Shown here one piece after another: positions 54,145 to 61,915 of a stretch of 64,000 nucleotides of DNA. The notes beneath the pieces are model-generated. The model searched no databases. It was not told the origin of the DNA and was given only the letters and a program-made list of their open reading frames with translations. The position numbers were made by a program, and so were the translations under genes. Origin of the DNA: Grimontia sedimenti (GTDB lineage Bacteria; Pseudomonadota; Gammaproteobacteria; Enterobacterales; Vibrionaceae); assembly GCF_011045095.1 (NCBI RefSeq), contig NZ_JAALDL010000005.1, positions 183,502 through 247,501 of the forward strand, in the 5' to 3' direction. Positions within the stretch are counted from its first letter, which is position 1. Each line of letters begins with the position of its first letter.

Positions 54145-54172
54145 AAAAGAGCGCCTCAGGGCGCTCTTTTTT
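54145..54172 (+). terminator. terminator after DAACS symporter
   Basis: AAAAGAGCGCC-tca-GGGCGCTCTTTT, an 11-bp perfect stem with a T tract, 15 bp after the stop codon. It also faces the convergent Nudix-PAP2 gene. Confidence 0.9.
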
Positions 54173-54205
54173 GTGGCTGGCTCCGTTGTTGAGTGATGTG
54201 CTGAG

Positions 54206-55591
54206 TTATCTGCTGAGTTTAGGAACCAACCAAGATGACAGCACAGCCAACAAAGCAAACCCCAGTGTGGTTGCAGTAAGAATTTCGATACTAGAGTTGG
54301 AGACTTGCCCAACGCCGCCAATCAGCCCGGCGACTCCCGCGACACTGACCAATGACCAGATGAATCCCTTCTTACCCAAAGGTGTATCAATAGCAGGGAT
54401 TTGCTTTTTGGTAAGGAACTGCATCATAGCGAAAGTCAGCGAAAAAGCCGCACAGTAGAGAAAAGTTGGCTGGATCTGGGTGGCGGCAAGTGGAAGAGTG
54501 ACAACGCCAATCAGTGCCCACAATACTGGCGAAACAACTTTGCTCTGGCGTTGAGTCAAAGCGTGTGAAATTGACACCACCAACGTACCAATCACGGCTC
54601 CGGCCAGCACGTCGGTGACATAATGGACACCAAGATAAACACGGCTTAATGCCACCAATACCGACGGTATTAACCAAATAGTGAGATATCCCTTGCCTGC
54701 TTGTTTCAACCACAGATAAACCAGTCCCCACACTGCGAAGGCTGTCGCTGTATGGCCACTCGGGAAAGCAAAGCCTGAAGCGCCTGTAAGCTGAAGATCT
54801 GGGAACAGATAAAAGGGTCTGGGAACAGCAAAATGCAGCTTTGCGAAGCTGACAATCAAGGTGACAGCGACGGTTGTAAACATCAATTGAGAAACCCGTT
54901 TTAAGCCGCCAGATGCCATTGCAATTGGGATAAGCAAGAAGAACAACACGCCGCTTCCCATTGCCGAGGACGCTGTAAGCAGTCCACCAAAAATGGAAGG
55001 CATTGCTTTGATGGCTTGTTGGAACGTTTGGTTAATCGACGCATTCCAAACATTGAATTCAGCACTCATGTGGCTGAAATCATCAAAGTGCGTGGTTTCA
55101 CTGGGGGTAGCTGTTTCCAACCAGGTTGGGATCATTCTTACCTGATTGGGGAATCGGACTTCTTTAATGTCTACAGAGCTTGGCGTCATCATGGCGACAT
55201 TTCGCACCTCACGGCCAAAATGTTCTGCTTGCCAACTGGCCACCATGGCATTGCCATCTTCCTGATTATGGATAGCAATAGGGGATAGAGCGCGACAATC
55301 AAACAAAACGGCTCTATCTAATCGTGCAAACTCTTTGACCACTTCAACCGCAATACCCGTTTCTTCGAGGGTTTCGCGGATCGCAGCGTCAGCAGGATTA
55401 TCGCTATCTACAAAGCCTCCGGGTATTGAAATTCGGTTATTCAGAATATCTCGGGTGACTAACACACGACCTTGATCATCTGAGACTAAACAGGCTGCAC
55501 CTCTGATGGTTTCCGGTTGTTCGGTAGCAAATGCAGGTGAAAGGGCAAAAAAGCAAAGAAAGAAGGTGAGCAGTTTTCTTATCATCGTCAT
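54206..55591 (-). CDS. Nudix hydrolase-PAP2 phosphatase fusion
   Basis: A 461-aa envelope protein with signal peptide (1-22, ending AFA). Residues 30-165 are a Nudix domain whose box (58-80) reads GGFVDSDNPADAAIRE and ends TLEETGI; the first Glu of GX5EX7REUXEEXGU is Asp. After a linker come about eight TM helices with a PAP2 (lipid phosphate phosphatase) site: KX6RP (251-259), PSGH (277-280) and SRX5HX3D (316-327). It should hydrolyse a lipid pyrophosphate or phosphate such as undecaprenyl-PP or PGP at the outer leaflet, with the Nudix part periplasmic. The order Nudix then PAP2 is uncommon. It ends convergently with the symporter gene. Confidence 0.9.
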   Translation of the reverse strand: MTMIRKLLTFFLCFFALSPAFATEQPETIRGAACLVSDDQGRVLVTRDILNNRISIPGGFVDSDNPADAAIRETLEETGIAVEVVKEFARLDRAVLFDCRALSPIAIHNQEDGNAMVASWQAEHFGREVRNVAMMTPSSVDIKEVRFPNQVRMIPTWLETATPSETTHFDDFSHMSAEFNVWNASINQTFQQAIKAMPSIFGGLLTASSAMGSGVLFFLLIPIAMASGGLKRVSQLMFTTVAVTLIVSFAKLHFAVPRPFYLFPDLQLTGASGFAFPSGHTATAFAVWGLVYLWLKQAGKGYLTIWLIPSVLVALSRVYLGVHYVTDVLAGAVIGTLVVSISHALTQRQSKVVSPVLWALIGVVTLPLAATQIQPTFLYCAAFSLTFAMMQFLTKKQIPAIDTPLGKKGFIWSLVSVAGVAGLIGGVGQVSNSSIEILTATTLGFALLAVLSSWLVPKLSR

Positions 55592-55777
55592 GTTCGAATT
55601 GTTTTAGATAATGGGCATTCTAGCAGTCACTGACATTCGGGGTGCGAGAAAGTTTAAAATTCGTTTTGAAGGTTAATTTCCCATTTTTAAGATGTTGGGT
55701 TTTCTGATGTGCAGCAAGAAAATGCATACTTCCTGGTGGCTTTTTGAGCATTTGAATTAAAACATGCAAAAAGGGGG

Positions 55778-55806
55778 TTTACAGCCTTCCGAGACCTCGC
55801 TAATAT
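55778..55806 (+). promoter_or_regulatory. tRNA-Ser promoter, copy 1
   Basis: TTTACA (55778-55783), 17-bp spacer and TAATAT (55801-55806), 14 bp before the tRNA. The same boxes and spacing precede the second tRNA-Ser. Confidence 0.8.
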
Positions 55807-55819
55807 TCGCCGCACTTAC

Positions 55820-55910
55820 GGAGAGATGGCTGAGTGGTTGAAAGCACCGGTCTTGAAAACCGGCATACGTTAATAGCGTATCTAGGGTTCAAATCCCTAT
55901 CTCTCCGCCA
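55820..55910 (+). tRNA. tRNA-Ser (UGA)
   Basis: A 91-nt class II tRNA with encoded CCA. The acceptor GGAGAGA pairs with TCTCTCC, the anticodon loop CTTGAAA gives anticodon TGA (55854-55856), the long variable arm is present, and the T loop reads GGTTCAAATCC. An identical copy, including promoter spacing, lies at 63906-63996. Confidence 0.97.
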
Positions 55911-55952
55911 CATTCTGGAAGTTGGGCTGCAAAGCCGGATTTCACAAGAATT

Positions 55953-56029
55953 GGAGCGGTAGTTCAGTTGGTTAGAATACCGGCCTGTCACGCCGGGGGT
56001 CGCGGGTTCGAGTCCCGTCCGCTCCGCCA
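55953..56029 (+). tRNA. tRNA-Asp (GUC)
   Basis: A 77-nt tRNA with encoded CCA: acceptor GGAGCGG / CCGCTCC, anticodon loop CTGTCAC giving GTC, and T loop GGTTCGAGTCC. It is 42 bp after tRNA-Ser and probably in the same transcript. A terminator follows at once. Confidence 0.97.
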
Positions 56030-56035
56030 ACACAA

Positions 56036-56068
56036 CAAAGCCCTGCAGGAAACTGCGGGGCTTTTTTG
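56036..56068 (+). terminator. terminator after tRNA-Asp
   Basis: AAGCCCtGCAG-gaaa-CTGCgGGGCTT is followed by TTTTT, 8 bp after the tRNA. Confidence 0.9.
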
Positions 56069-56109
56069 TATTTATCAGATTCCAATAGGGGGACTCTCAC
56101 GAGCCATAC

Positions 56110-56190
56110 GGCTTGAGTCCCGCTGGAGCGCCAGCCCGGCCGCTCCGCCAACGATTTAAGCCCTAGCCGAGAGACTGGGGCTTTTTTCTT
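56110..56190 (+). repeat. decayed tRNA-Asp 3' end with terminator, copy 2
   Basis: GAGTCCCG, then CCGCTCCGCCAACG, then AAGCCC...GGGCTTTTTT repeat the 3' part of tRNA-Asp and its terminator, with an insertion of about 16 bp in the T arm. There is no acceptor 5' half, so it is a tRNA fragment, not a gene. Terminator hairpin is at 56158-56187. Confidence 0.7.
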
Positions 56191-56191
56191 A

Positions 56192-56229
56192 TACGCGCCC
56201 CAGAAAGTGCTGCGCACTTTGGGCCGCGT
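56192..56229. repeat. imperfect palindrome between tRNA fragments
   Basis: ACGCGCCCC...AAAGTGC-tgc-GCACTTT...GGGCCGCGT folds into a long hairpin with a perfect 7-bp inner stem. It lies between tRNA fragment copies 2 and 3. Confidence 0.5.
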
Positions 56230-56247
56230 CCGGGAGCCCGGCGCGCT

Positions 56248-56308
56248 CTAGTCCGTCCGCTCCGCCAACACAATGAAGCCTCGACAGAAATGTCGGGGCT
56301 TTTTTGAG
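56248..56308 (+). repeat. decayed tRNA-Asp 3' end with terminator, copy 3
   Basis: TAGTCCGTCCGCTCCGCCAA followed by CACAATGAAGCC matches the tRNA-Asp 3' end (CCGTCCGCTCCGCCAACACAA) very closely, then a terminator AAGCCtCGACA-gaaa-TGTCGgGGCTT and T6. The tRNA body is absent. Confidence 0.75.
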
Positions 56309-56489
56309 TCTCAATATCCCACTTACTTGAGCTTTTTCGGAACTTTTCACATCAAATCGCTGCCTAAAAACCAAGCAAGAGACACATGCCGTTACACAGG
56401 ATGGTGTGGTCAGGCTTTACATCTTATGGCTGTCAGGGAACAATTCAACAAAGCCTGAAAAATAACATGGCGCTTTAAACTGGAAGATT
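56309..56489. other. upstream region of VC0807-like gene
   Basis: No gene is seen. TCAGGCTTT (56410-56418) and AAAGCCTGA (56450-56458) form a 9-bp inverted pair. A TTTACA within the left arm could be a -35 element for the following gene. Confidence 0.4.
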
Positions 56490-57185
56490 ATGAGTAATAC
56501 CGAAACCAAAAAGCCGAACGCACTGTTCGAAATTGTCTTTAACGTATTTTTGCCTTCGTTCATTTTGATGAAGTTCAGCGGTGAAGAACACCTTGGCACT
56601 GTAATGGCGCTGGTGGTTGCGCTGGCCTTTCCGGTAGCTTACGGTGGTTTGGAACTTGTTCGTAGCAAGAAACTGAATCTGATTGCCGCACTGGGTTTTG
56701 TGAGTGTGTTGCTGACTGGCGGGATTGGGCTTCTTGAACTGGACACGCAATGGCTGGCGATTAAAGAAGCCTTGATTCCTGGTGTGATTGGTCTGGCGGT
56801 GTTAATTTCCACTTTCACGCCTTATCCGATTGTGAAGAAGCTGGTTTTTAACGATACCCTGCTGAATCTCGAACTCATTAAAGAACGTCTCGCACAAACC
56901 AACAACACGGATGCGTTTGACCGCTGTCTGACCATTTCAAACTATCTGTTCGCCAGCACCTTTGTGTTCTCTTCTGTGATGAACTATTTCCTCGCAACCT
57001 GGATTGTGACCAGCCCAGCAGGCACTGTGGCGTTCAATGAAGAGTTGGGTAAGATGACGCTCTACAGCTACCCAATGATTGCGATTCCAAGCACATTGAT
57101 GATGTTAGGTATTTTCTACTACGTGTGGCGTCAGGTCCGAGCGATGACGTCACTGGAAACAGAACAAATCTTCCACTTGAAGTGA
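56490..57185 (+). CDS. VC0807-like multi-pass membrane protein
   Basis: A 231-aa inner-membrane protein with about six TM helices. The segments LFEIVFNVFLPSFILMKF, FPVAYGGLELVRSKKLN and FTPYPIVKKLVFN match the conserved protein family typified by V. cholerae VC0807; I am relying on memory for that name. No enzymatic motif is visible. GGAAG precedes the ATG. It is monocistronic and ends at a good terminator. Function unknown. Confidence 0.75.
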   Translation: MSNTETKKPNALFEIVFNVFLPSFILMKFSGEEHLGTVMALVVALAFPVAYGGLELVRSKKLNLIAALGFVSVLLTGGIGLLELDTQWLAIKEALIPGVIGLAVLISTFTPYPIVKKLVFNDTLLNLELIKERLAQTNNTDAFDRCLTISNYLFASTFVFSSVMNYFLATWIVTSPAGTVAFNEELGKMTLYSYPMIAIPSTLMMLGIFYYVWRQVRAMTSLETEQIFHLK

Positions 57186-57208
57186 GTTCAGCTCGAAGAT
57201 ACATCGAC

Positions 57209-57235
57209 AAGCCCGGCATTTTTGCCGGGCTTTCT
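57209..57235 (+). terminator. terminator after VC0807-like gene
   Basis: AAGCCCGGCA-tttt-TGCCGGGCTT, a 10-bp stem followed by TCTCGTTTT, 23 bp after the stop codon. Confidence 0.9.
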
Positions 57236-57625
57236 CGTTTTAGTTTTATTTAAATCAGCCTCTTGCGCCTGTTTTGTCATCAGACCGTGAAATTTAACAA
57301 AAGTGATCATTGTCACATACGGATTGGCTTTGCTATATTCCCCGCCCGGTTAAAGCGAGCGCTTTTCGTTAACGAATGGCGTGAATAACCAAGCTTTCAA
57401 TCGGCTGCAAAATGGAAACTTGCCCCAAGGAACTGGGCCCAGCGTAACTGTGAGCATTGATACCCAAACAAATTACAACCTGTATCTCCGGGTCGTTTGG
57501 GTATATGGGCCTTTGATATTCGCCTTCGGGTAAGACAGCATCTGCAGCCTCCTGCCATGTTGCCTTTGCCTGCGCGCGTCTTATCAAAACACGCCAAAAT
57601 CCAGATACATAAGCAAGGTAACATA
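57236..57625. other. nupC upstream and leader region
   Basis: No gene is seen in 390 bp. The CRP-like site and -10 box lie at 57302-57339, so the transcript should have a leader of about 280 nt before nupC. The leader contains short GC-rich pairs but I could not match it to a known riboswitch. Confidence 0.5.
57302..57317. promoter_or_regulatory. CRP-like site upstream of nupC
   Basis: AGTGA-TCATTG-TCACA matches the CRP consensus with one mismatch. A TATATT -10 box at 57334-57339 puts it near -37 to -41 relative to the expected start, a class II position. nupC is CRP-regulated in enterobacteria and vibrios. Confidence 0.6.
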
Positions 57626-58834
57626 ATGCAAATCATCTACAGCTTGGCCGGCGTATTGGCCCTGTTAGCGTGTGCTTACGCACTTTCAGACAGTCGTCGT
57701 GACATTAATTGGCGAACTGTTCTCGGCGCTTTCTCCCTTCAAGCCGGTTTTGCCGCGTTGGTTCTCTATTTCCCTCTTGGTCAATCTCTTCTCGGTTCAA
57801 TCAGCAACGGCGTTTCAGGGTTATTAGCTTTTGCGGACGAAGGCATCGGCTTTGTTTTCGGTGATCTGGCAAGTGGTAATTTCATTTTTGCTGTCCGCGT
57901 TCTTCCTCTCATCATCTTCCTCTCTGCCATCATTTCTCTTCTCTACTACCTCGGTATCATGCAATGGCTAATCAAAGTGATTGGCGGTGCAATTCGACGT
58001 CTTCTGGGTACCTCTCAGGTTGAGTCTCTGGCTGCAACCAGCAACATTTTTCTCTCCCAGAGTGAGTCTTCACTGGTTATCCGCCCATTCTTGAAGAACA
58101 TGACCCGTTCAGAGCTGTTCGCCATCATGGTAGGCGGCATGGCTTCTGTGGCTGGTTCAGTGCTTGGCGGCTATGCGGCGCTGGGTATCGAACTGAAATA
58201 CTTGATTGCAGCAAGCTTTATGGCTGCACCAGGTGGACTGCTGATGGCGAAGATGTTGGTGCCAGAACGCGAAGTCGCGATTGAGCAGGAAAACATCGAA
58301 TTGGAAAAAAGCGCCGACGTTAACGCAGTGGATGCACTGGCTTCCGGCGCGATGAACGGTGTGAAAGTGGCAGTGGCTGTCGGTACCATGCTGATTGCGT
58401 TCGTGAGCGTGATTGCGATGATAAACGCAGGCTTTGAGATTGTGGGTACTTGGTTTGGCTATGAAGGCCTGACATTGCAGCTGATCTTCGGCTACCTGTT
58501 CTCGCCTCTGGCATTTGCAGCCGGTATTCCATGGAGCGAAGCACTGAATGCGGGTGCGCTGATTGGTCAAAAGACCATTCTGAACGAGTTTGTCGCCTTC
58601 ATGGATTTTGTGAATGTGAAGGACACCCTGTCTGAACACAGCCAAATCATCGTCACTTTTGCATTGTGTGGCTTTGCCAACATCGGTTCTATAGCGATTA
58701 ATCTTGGCTCTATCGGTGCAATGGCACCAGAGCGTCGTCAGGATGTGGCGAAGTTAGGTTTCCGCGCCGTTGTCGCGGCAACATTGGCTAACTTGATGAG
58801 TGCAGCCTTGGCTGGCGTGTTTATCGCGTTATAA
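57626..58834 (+). CDS. nupC: concentrative nucleoside transporter (NupC family)
   Basis: A 402-aa inner-membrane CNT family transporter that imports nucleosides with Na+ or H+. It shows the CNT core: FVFGDLASGNFIFAVRVLP, then NIFLSQSESSLVIRPFLKNMTRSELFAIMVGGMASVAGS, here given as separate motifs, and GFANIGSIAINLGSIGAMAPERR at the end. Length matches E. coli NupC (400 aa). AAGG precedes ATG 57626; the frame runs further upstream (57497) only by chance. A CRP-like site lies about 315 bp upstream. Confidence 0.92.
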   Translation: MQIIYSLAGVLALLACAYALSDSRRDINWRTVLGAFSLQAGFAALVLYFPLGQSLLGSISNGVSGLLAFADEGIGFVFGDLASGNFIFAVRVLPLIIFLSAIISLLYYLGIMQWLIKVIGGAIRRLLGTSQVESLAATSNIFLSQSESSLVIRPFLKNMTRSELFAIMVGGMASVAGSVLGGYAALGIELKYLIAASFMAAPGGLLMAKMLVPEREVAIEQENIELEKSADVNAVDALASGAMNGVKVAVAVGTMLIAFVSVIAMINAGFEIVGTWFGYEGLTLQLIFGYLFSPLAFAAGIPWSEALNAGALIGQKTILNEFVAFMDFVNVKDTLSEHSQIIVTFALCGFANIGSIAINLGSIGAMAPERRQDVAKLGFRAVVAATLANLMSAALAGVFIAL

Positions 58835-58856
58835 GAGGTCCACTGACCCTAGTGAC

Positions 58857-60326
58857 TTAGCCCGTTTGTAGCGGGCTTTGTTTTTCTTCTTCGAGAGAAG
58901 TTTTCAGCGCAACATCTTCTTTGTTGTCACTGATTCTCTCAAAGTGCGCAACATAGAATTGCAGGTCATCCCCTTCGCTATGCTGGGCTTTCATTCTTGC
59001 TTTCACGCGAACGCCGTATCCGGATTTGTGCCTGAGGCCCAACTCGCCCTCCCAGCGACCGCGCCCCAACAAAGACAACCAGATCTGAGTATGAAAGGAC
59101 TTGTCTGACGGGTTTTCTGTCAAAGAGCGGGGTTTCTCGCCAATGATGTCTTCCGGTTTATATCCTAACATCTCGCAAAACGCGGAATTCGCTCGGATAA
59201 CGTGGCCTTTGGCATCGGCTATCAGCATTGGAAATGCCAGTTCAAATGCCTGCGCATTCTGTCGTCGTTCTTCTTCCCGCGCTTTTTGCTTTGAAATATC
59301 GCGTATGTAAGAGACGAAGATGTAACCTGCTTTGGTTTTTGCTGAGGATATGGATATTTCAACGGGGAACTCGCGCCCACTTTTGCGCATTGCAGAAAGC
59401 TCAATCCTCTGGTCTAGCACCTGACCTTCACCGGTTTGCAGTAAGTGTTGCATTCCCATGATGTGGTTCTTTCGCATCCTTTCGGGAATGATGGTTTCTG
59501 CCAGTCTCAGTCCAAGAATTTCGTCTCTCGCCCAGCCAAAAAGCTGCTCTGCCGTCGGGTTGAATTCAATGATGGTATCTTGCTCGTCAACAACAACGAT
59601 GGCGTCCAGTGATGCGCTGTATATTGCCTGGCTACGTTCTTCGAGGATTTGGGTTTGTTGATGGGAAAACTCATGGTCGCGCAAAGAGGACTGAAGTTTG
59701 TTGTAGCTCCTGTCCATCTTTTTCCGTAATTGATTGACTTCATTGACCGTGGTTTCTATTTCATCAACATCGAACAGGCTGAATCTGGATGCGGGTTCAC
59801 CGTTTTCTTTAATCTGATGAAGTTTCCTTAGCGGGCGTGTGATGGAGTAGAGCAAGATATAAATCACCACGATGGCAAAAAGGCCGATACCACTGGTACC
59901 CCAAATGAGAACCTGCCCGATGGGTGACGCCATGTTGTCAGAGTAATGATTGCGATAGCCAACAATCACGGTGCCGAGTCTACCTTCATCACTTTCTACT
60001 TCCTTGATCACCACGGTGATACCATCCTCGGGTGTATCCAGGCTTCGGCTGTGTGCTATCAGCGAGTCACCTTGGTCAATCGTTAAATAGGTCAAATCCT
60101 CGTGAGCAACGAAGCGATCCGTCATATCTCGGATAATGGTGTGGTTCTTTTCAAGCAGTGGGATCTCGAAGGTCACAGACACAAGCTCTGCGAGCTCTTT
60201 GGCGCGGTAGTTCATCTCCTCTTTACGGGCGTCAGCCAGATAGCCAAATGCCAGAGTAATGAACGCAAGAATGACAGCCGTAAAAATGAATGCGGTGTAG
60301 AGAACCGCCCTGGCTCGGATATTCAC
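58857..60326 (-). CDS. membrane PAS-domain sensor without an output domain
   Basis: A 489-aa protein with TM1 (about 9-31), a periplasmic domain of about 110 residues, TM2 (about 143-163), a HAMP-like linker with SITRPLRKLHQI and a coiled coil, then two PAS domains (about 235-355 and 360-470). The first reads IYSASLDAIVVVDEQDTI, with the S-box FVSYIRDIS. No HisKA, GGDEF, EAL or methyl-accepting domain follows the second PAS. It starts with GTG at 60326, with AAGGGAG upstream. It ends overlapping the nupC terminator. It probably signals through a separate partner. Confidence 0.85.
   Translation of the reverse strand: MNIRARAVLYTAFIFTAVILAFITLAFGYLADARKEEMNYRAKELAELVSVTFEIPLLEKNHTIIRDMTDRFVAHEDLTYLTIDQGDSLIAHSRSLDTPEDGITVVIKEVESDEGRLGTVIVGYRNHYSDNMASPIGQVLIWGTSGIGLFAIVVIYILLYSITRPLRKLHQIKENGEPASRFSLFDVDEIETTVNEVNQLRKKMDRSYNKLQSSLRDHEFSHQQTQILEERSQAIYSASLDAIVVVDEQDTIIEFNPTAEQLFGWARDEILGLRLAETIIPERMRKNHIMGMQHLLQTGEGQVLDQRIELSAMRKSGREFPVEISISSAKTKAGYIFVSYIRDISKQKAREEERRQNAQAFELAFPMLIADAKGHVIRANSAFCEMLGYKPEDIIGEKPRSLTENPSDKSFHTQIWLSLLGRGRWEGELGLRHKSGYGVRVKARMKAQHSEGDDLQFYVAHFERISDNKEDVALKTSLEEEKQSPLQTG
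58859..58885 (+). terminator. terminator after nupC
   Basis: AGCCCG-tttgtag-CGGGCT followed by TTGTTTTT lies 25 bp after the nupC stop and overlaps the end of the convergent PAS gene. Confidence 0.75.
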
Positions 60327-60505
60327 GCTGTCTCCCTTGTTTTGAAATTGTTATGCCTGATTTAACTATAAGACATTTTGCCCAAACTACCTGATAAGGC
60401 GGGACTTCAATAGGGAAAGGAGACTCAAAGAGAACGACCCACCCAATATTGAGAAATGTACTCTTCAACAAGGGTGAGTCAGAGAGATTGCATCGTGGCG
60501 TAGAA

Positions 60506-61897
60506 TTACAAGTGCTTACTCTTGAATACCAGCATTTTATCGCGCGTCATTTCATGCATGGAATACTGAATGCCACCAAGCCCGACGCCAGAAGCATCAC
60601 GGCCGCCAAATGGCATCCAGTCGACGCGAAACGCCGTATGGTCGTTAACCATAACAGCCGTTGCGTTGAGTTGTTGGGTGACATTCAAGGCGTCTTCCAA
60701 ATCATTGGTGAAAACCGCAGCTTGGAACGCATAAGGTAAGCCGTTCGCTCGATCGATAGCAGTTTGCTTGTCGGCGTAAGAGTAAACACAGACCACTGGA
60801 CCAAAGATCTCCATTTGAGATACGCGGGCATCATCTGGCGGATTGAGCAGTACCGTTGGGGTGTAACAGGTGTCCGAGATTTTCTTGCCACCACAAAGCA
60901 ACTCCGCACCGCCTTGCACGGCTTCCTGAACCCATTCGTCAACACGATCGACTTCGCGAGGAAGAATAAGTGGACCGACTTCTGTTCCCGGATCCAGTGG
61001 ATCGCCAACCTTCATTTTCTCAGCAGCCTGAGCCAGTCTGACTGCTAATTCACGGCAGAATCCCTGCTGCGCATACACTCGCTGAACAGACACACAAACT
61101 TGTCCAGCATGGTAAAAACCGCCTTTGGCAAGCATAGGCACCACTTCGTCGATATTGGCGCTGTCATCCACAATCACTGGGGCGGCTCCGCCATGTTCCA
61201 GTGCACAGCGTGTGCCCGGCGCGAGCTGCGAGCGCAGCATCCAGCCGACTTTTGCCGAGCCAATAAATGAAAGGAAGTTAATCCGAGGGTCAGAGACAAG
61301 CTTGCTGGATGCGTCGTTGTCGCAAACCAAAGCCTGGCACCAACCTTTCGGCAAGCCAGCTTCATGCAGGATCTCAACCAGTCTCAGGCAAGAAAGAGGC
61401 GTGGTGAGCGCGGGTTTCACAATCACCGGACAACCGACAGCCAGTGCTGGAATCACCTGATGCACGATGAGGTTGAGTGGGTGATTGAAAGCACTAATGG
61501 ATGCGACCACGCCGATGGGTTCACGAATCGTGAAGGCCAGACGGTTCACGGAAGCCGCGGTTTGTCCCATTGGTATCTGCTCGCCTTTGATTTGTGAAAT
61601 ATGCTCGATAGCCAGTTTGACGCCGTTAATGGAGCGAAGCACTTCCACTTTAGAATCAATGTATGGCTTACCACCTTCTTCCGCTGCCATACGGGTGAGA
61701 GATTCAACCTGCGATGACATGATCTCTATAGTCTTTTCCAGAATCTCGATGCGTTGATGCGGTGGCATCCAGGCGCTTCTGTCGAGAAACAGCCCGTGAG
61801 CAGTCGCCAGCGCTGTTTCTACGTCGTCCGCTGTCTGCATTGGCAGCGACCGAATCAAACCGCCATCATAGGGGCGATAGACGTTCAGTTCAGACAT
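60506..61897 (-). CDS. aldehyde dehydrogenase family protein
   Basis: A 463-aa NAD(P)+-dependent ALDH. The coenzyme fold has AFNHPLNLIVHQVIPALAVG and IVKPA, the loop FIGSAKVG, catalytic Glu234 in LEHGGAAPV and nucleophile Cys268 in GQVCVSVQRVY. It ends with FGPVVCVYSY and the FGGRDASGVG segment. The sequence is closest to short-chain lactaldehyde/glycolaldehyde-like ALDHs, but substrate is not readable. It lies 18 bp after the acetolactate synthase-like gene on the same strand, so the pair is an operon. Confidence 0.92.
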   Translation of the reverse strand: MSELNVYRPYDGGLIRSLPMQTADDVETALATAHGLFLDRSAWMPPHQRIEILEKTIEIMSSQVESLTRMAAEEGGKPYIDSKVEVLRSINGVKLAIEHISQIKGEQIPMGQTAASVNRLAFTIREPIGVVASISAFNHPLNLIVHQVIPALAVGCPVIVKPALTTPLSCLRLVEILHEAGLPKGWCQALVCDNDASSKLVSDPRINFLSFIGSAKVGWMLRSQLAPGTRCALEHGGAAPVIVDDSANIDEVVPMLAKGGFYHAGQVCVSVQRVYAQQGFCRELAVRLAQAAEKMKVGDPLDPGTEVGPLILPREVDRVDEWVQEAVQGGAELLCGGKKISDTCYTPTVLLNPPDDARVSQMEIFGPVVCVYSYADKQTAIDRANGLPYAFQAAVFTNDLEDALNVTQQLNATAVMVNDHTAFRVDWMPFGGRDASGVGLGGIQYSMHEMTRDKMLVFKSKHL

Positions 61898-61915
61898 GAT
61901 GTTTATACTCTCCCT

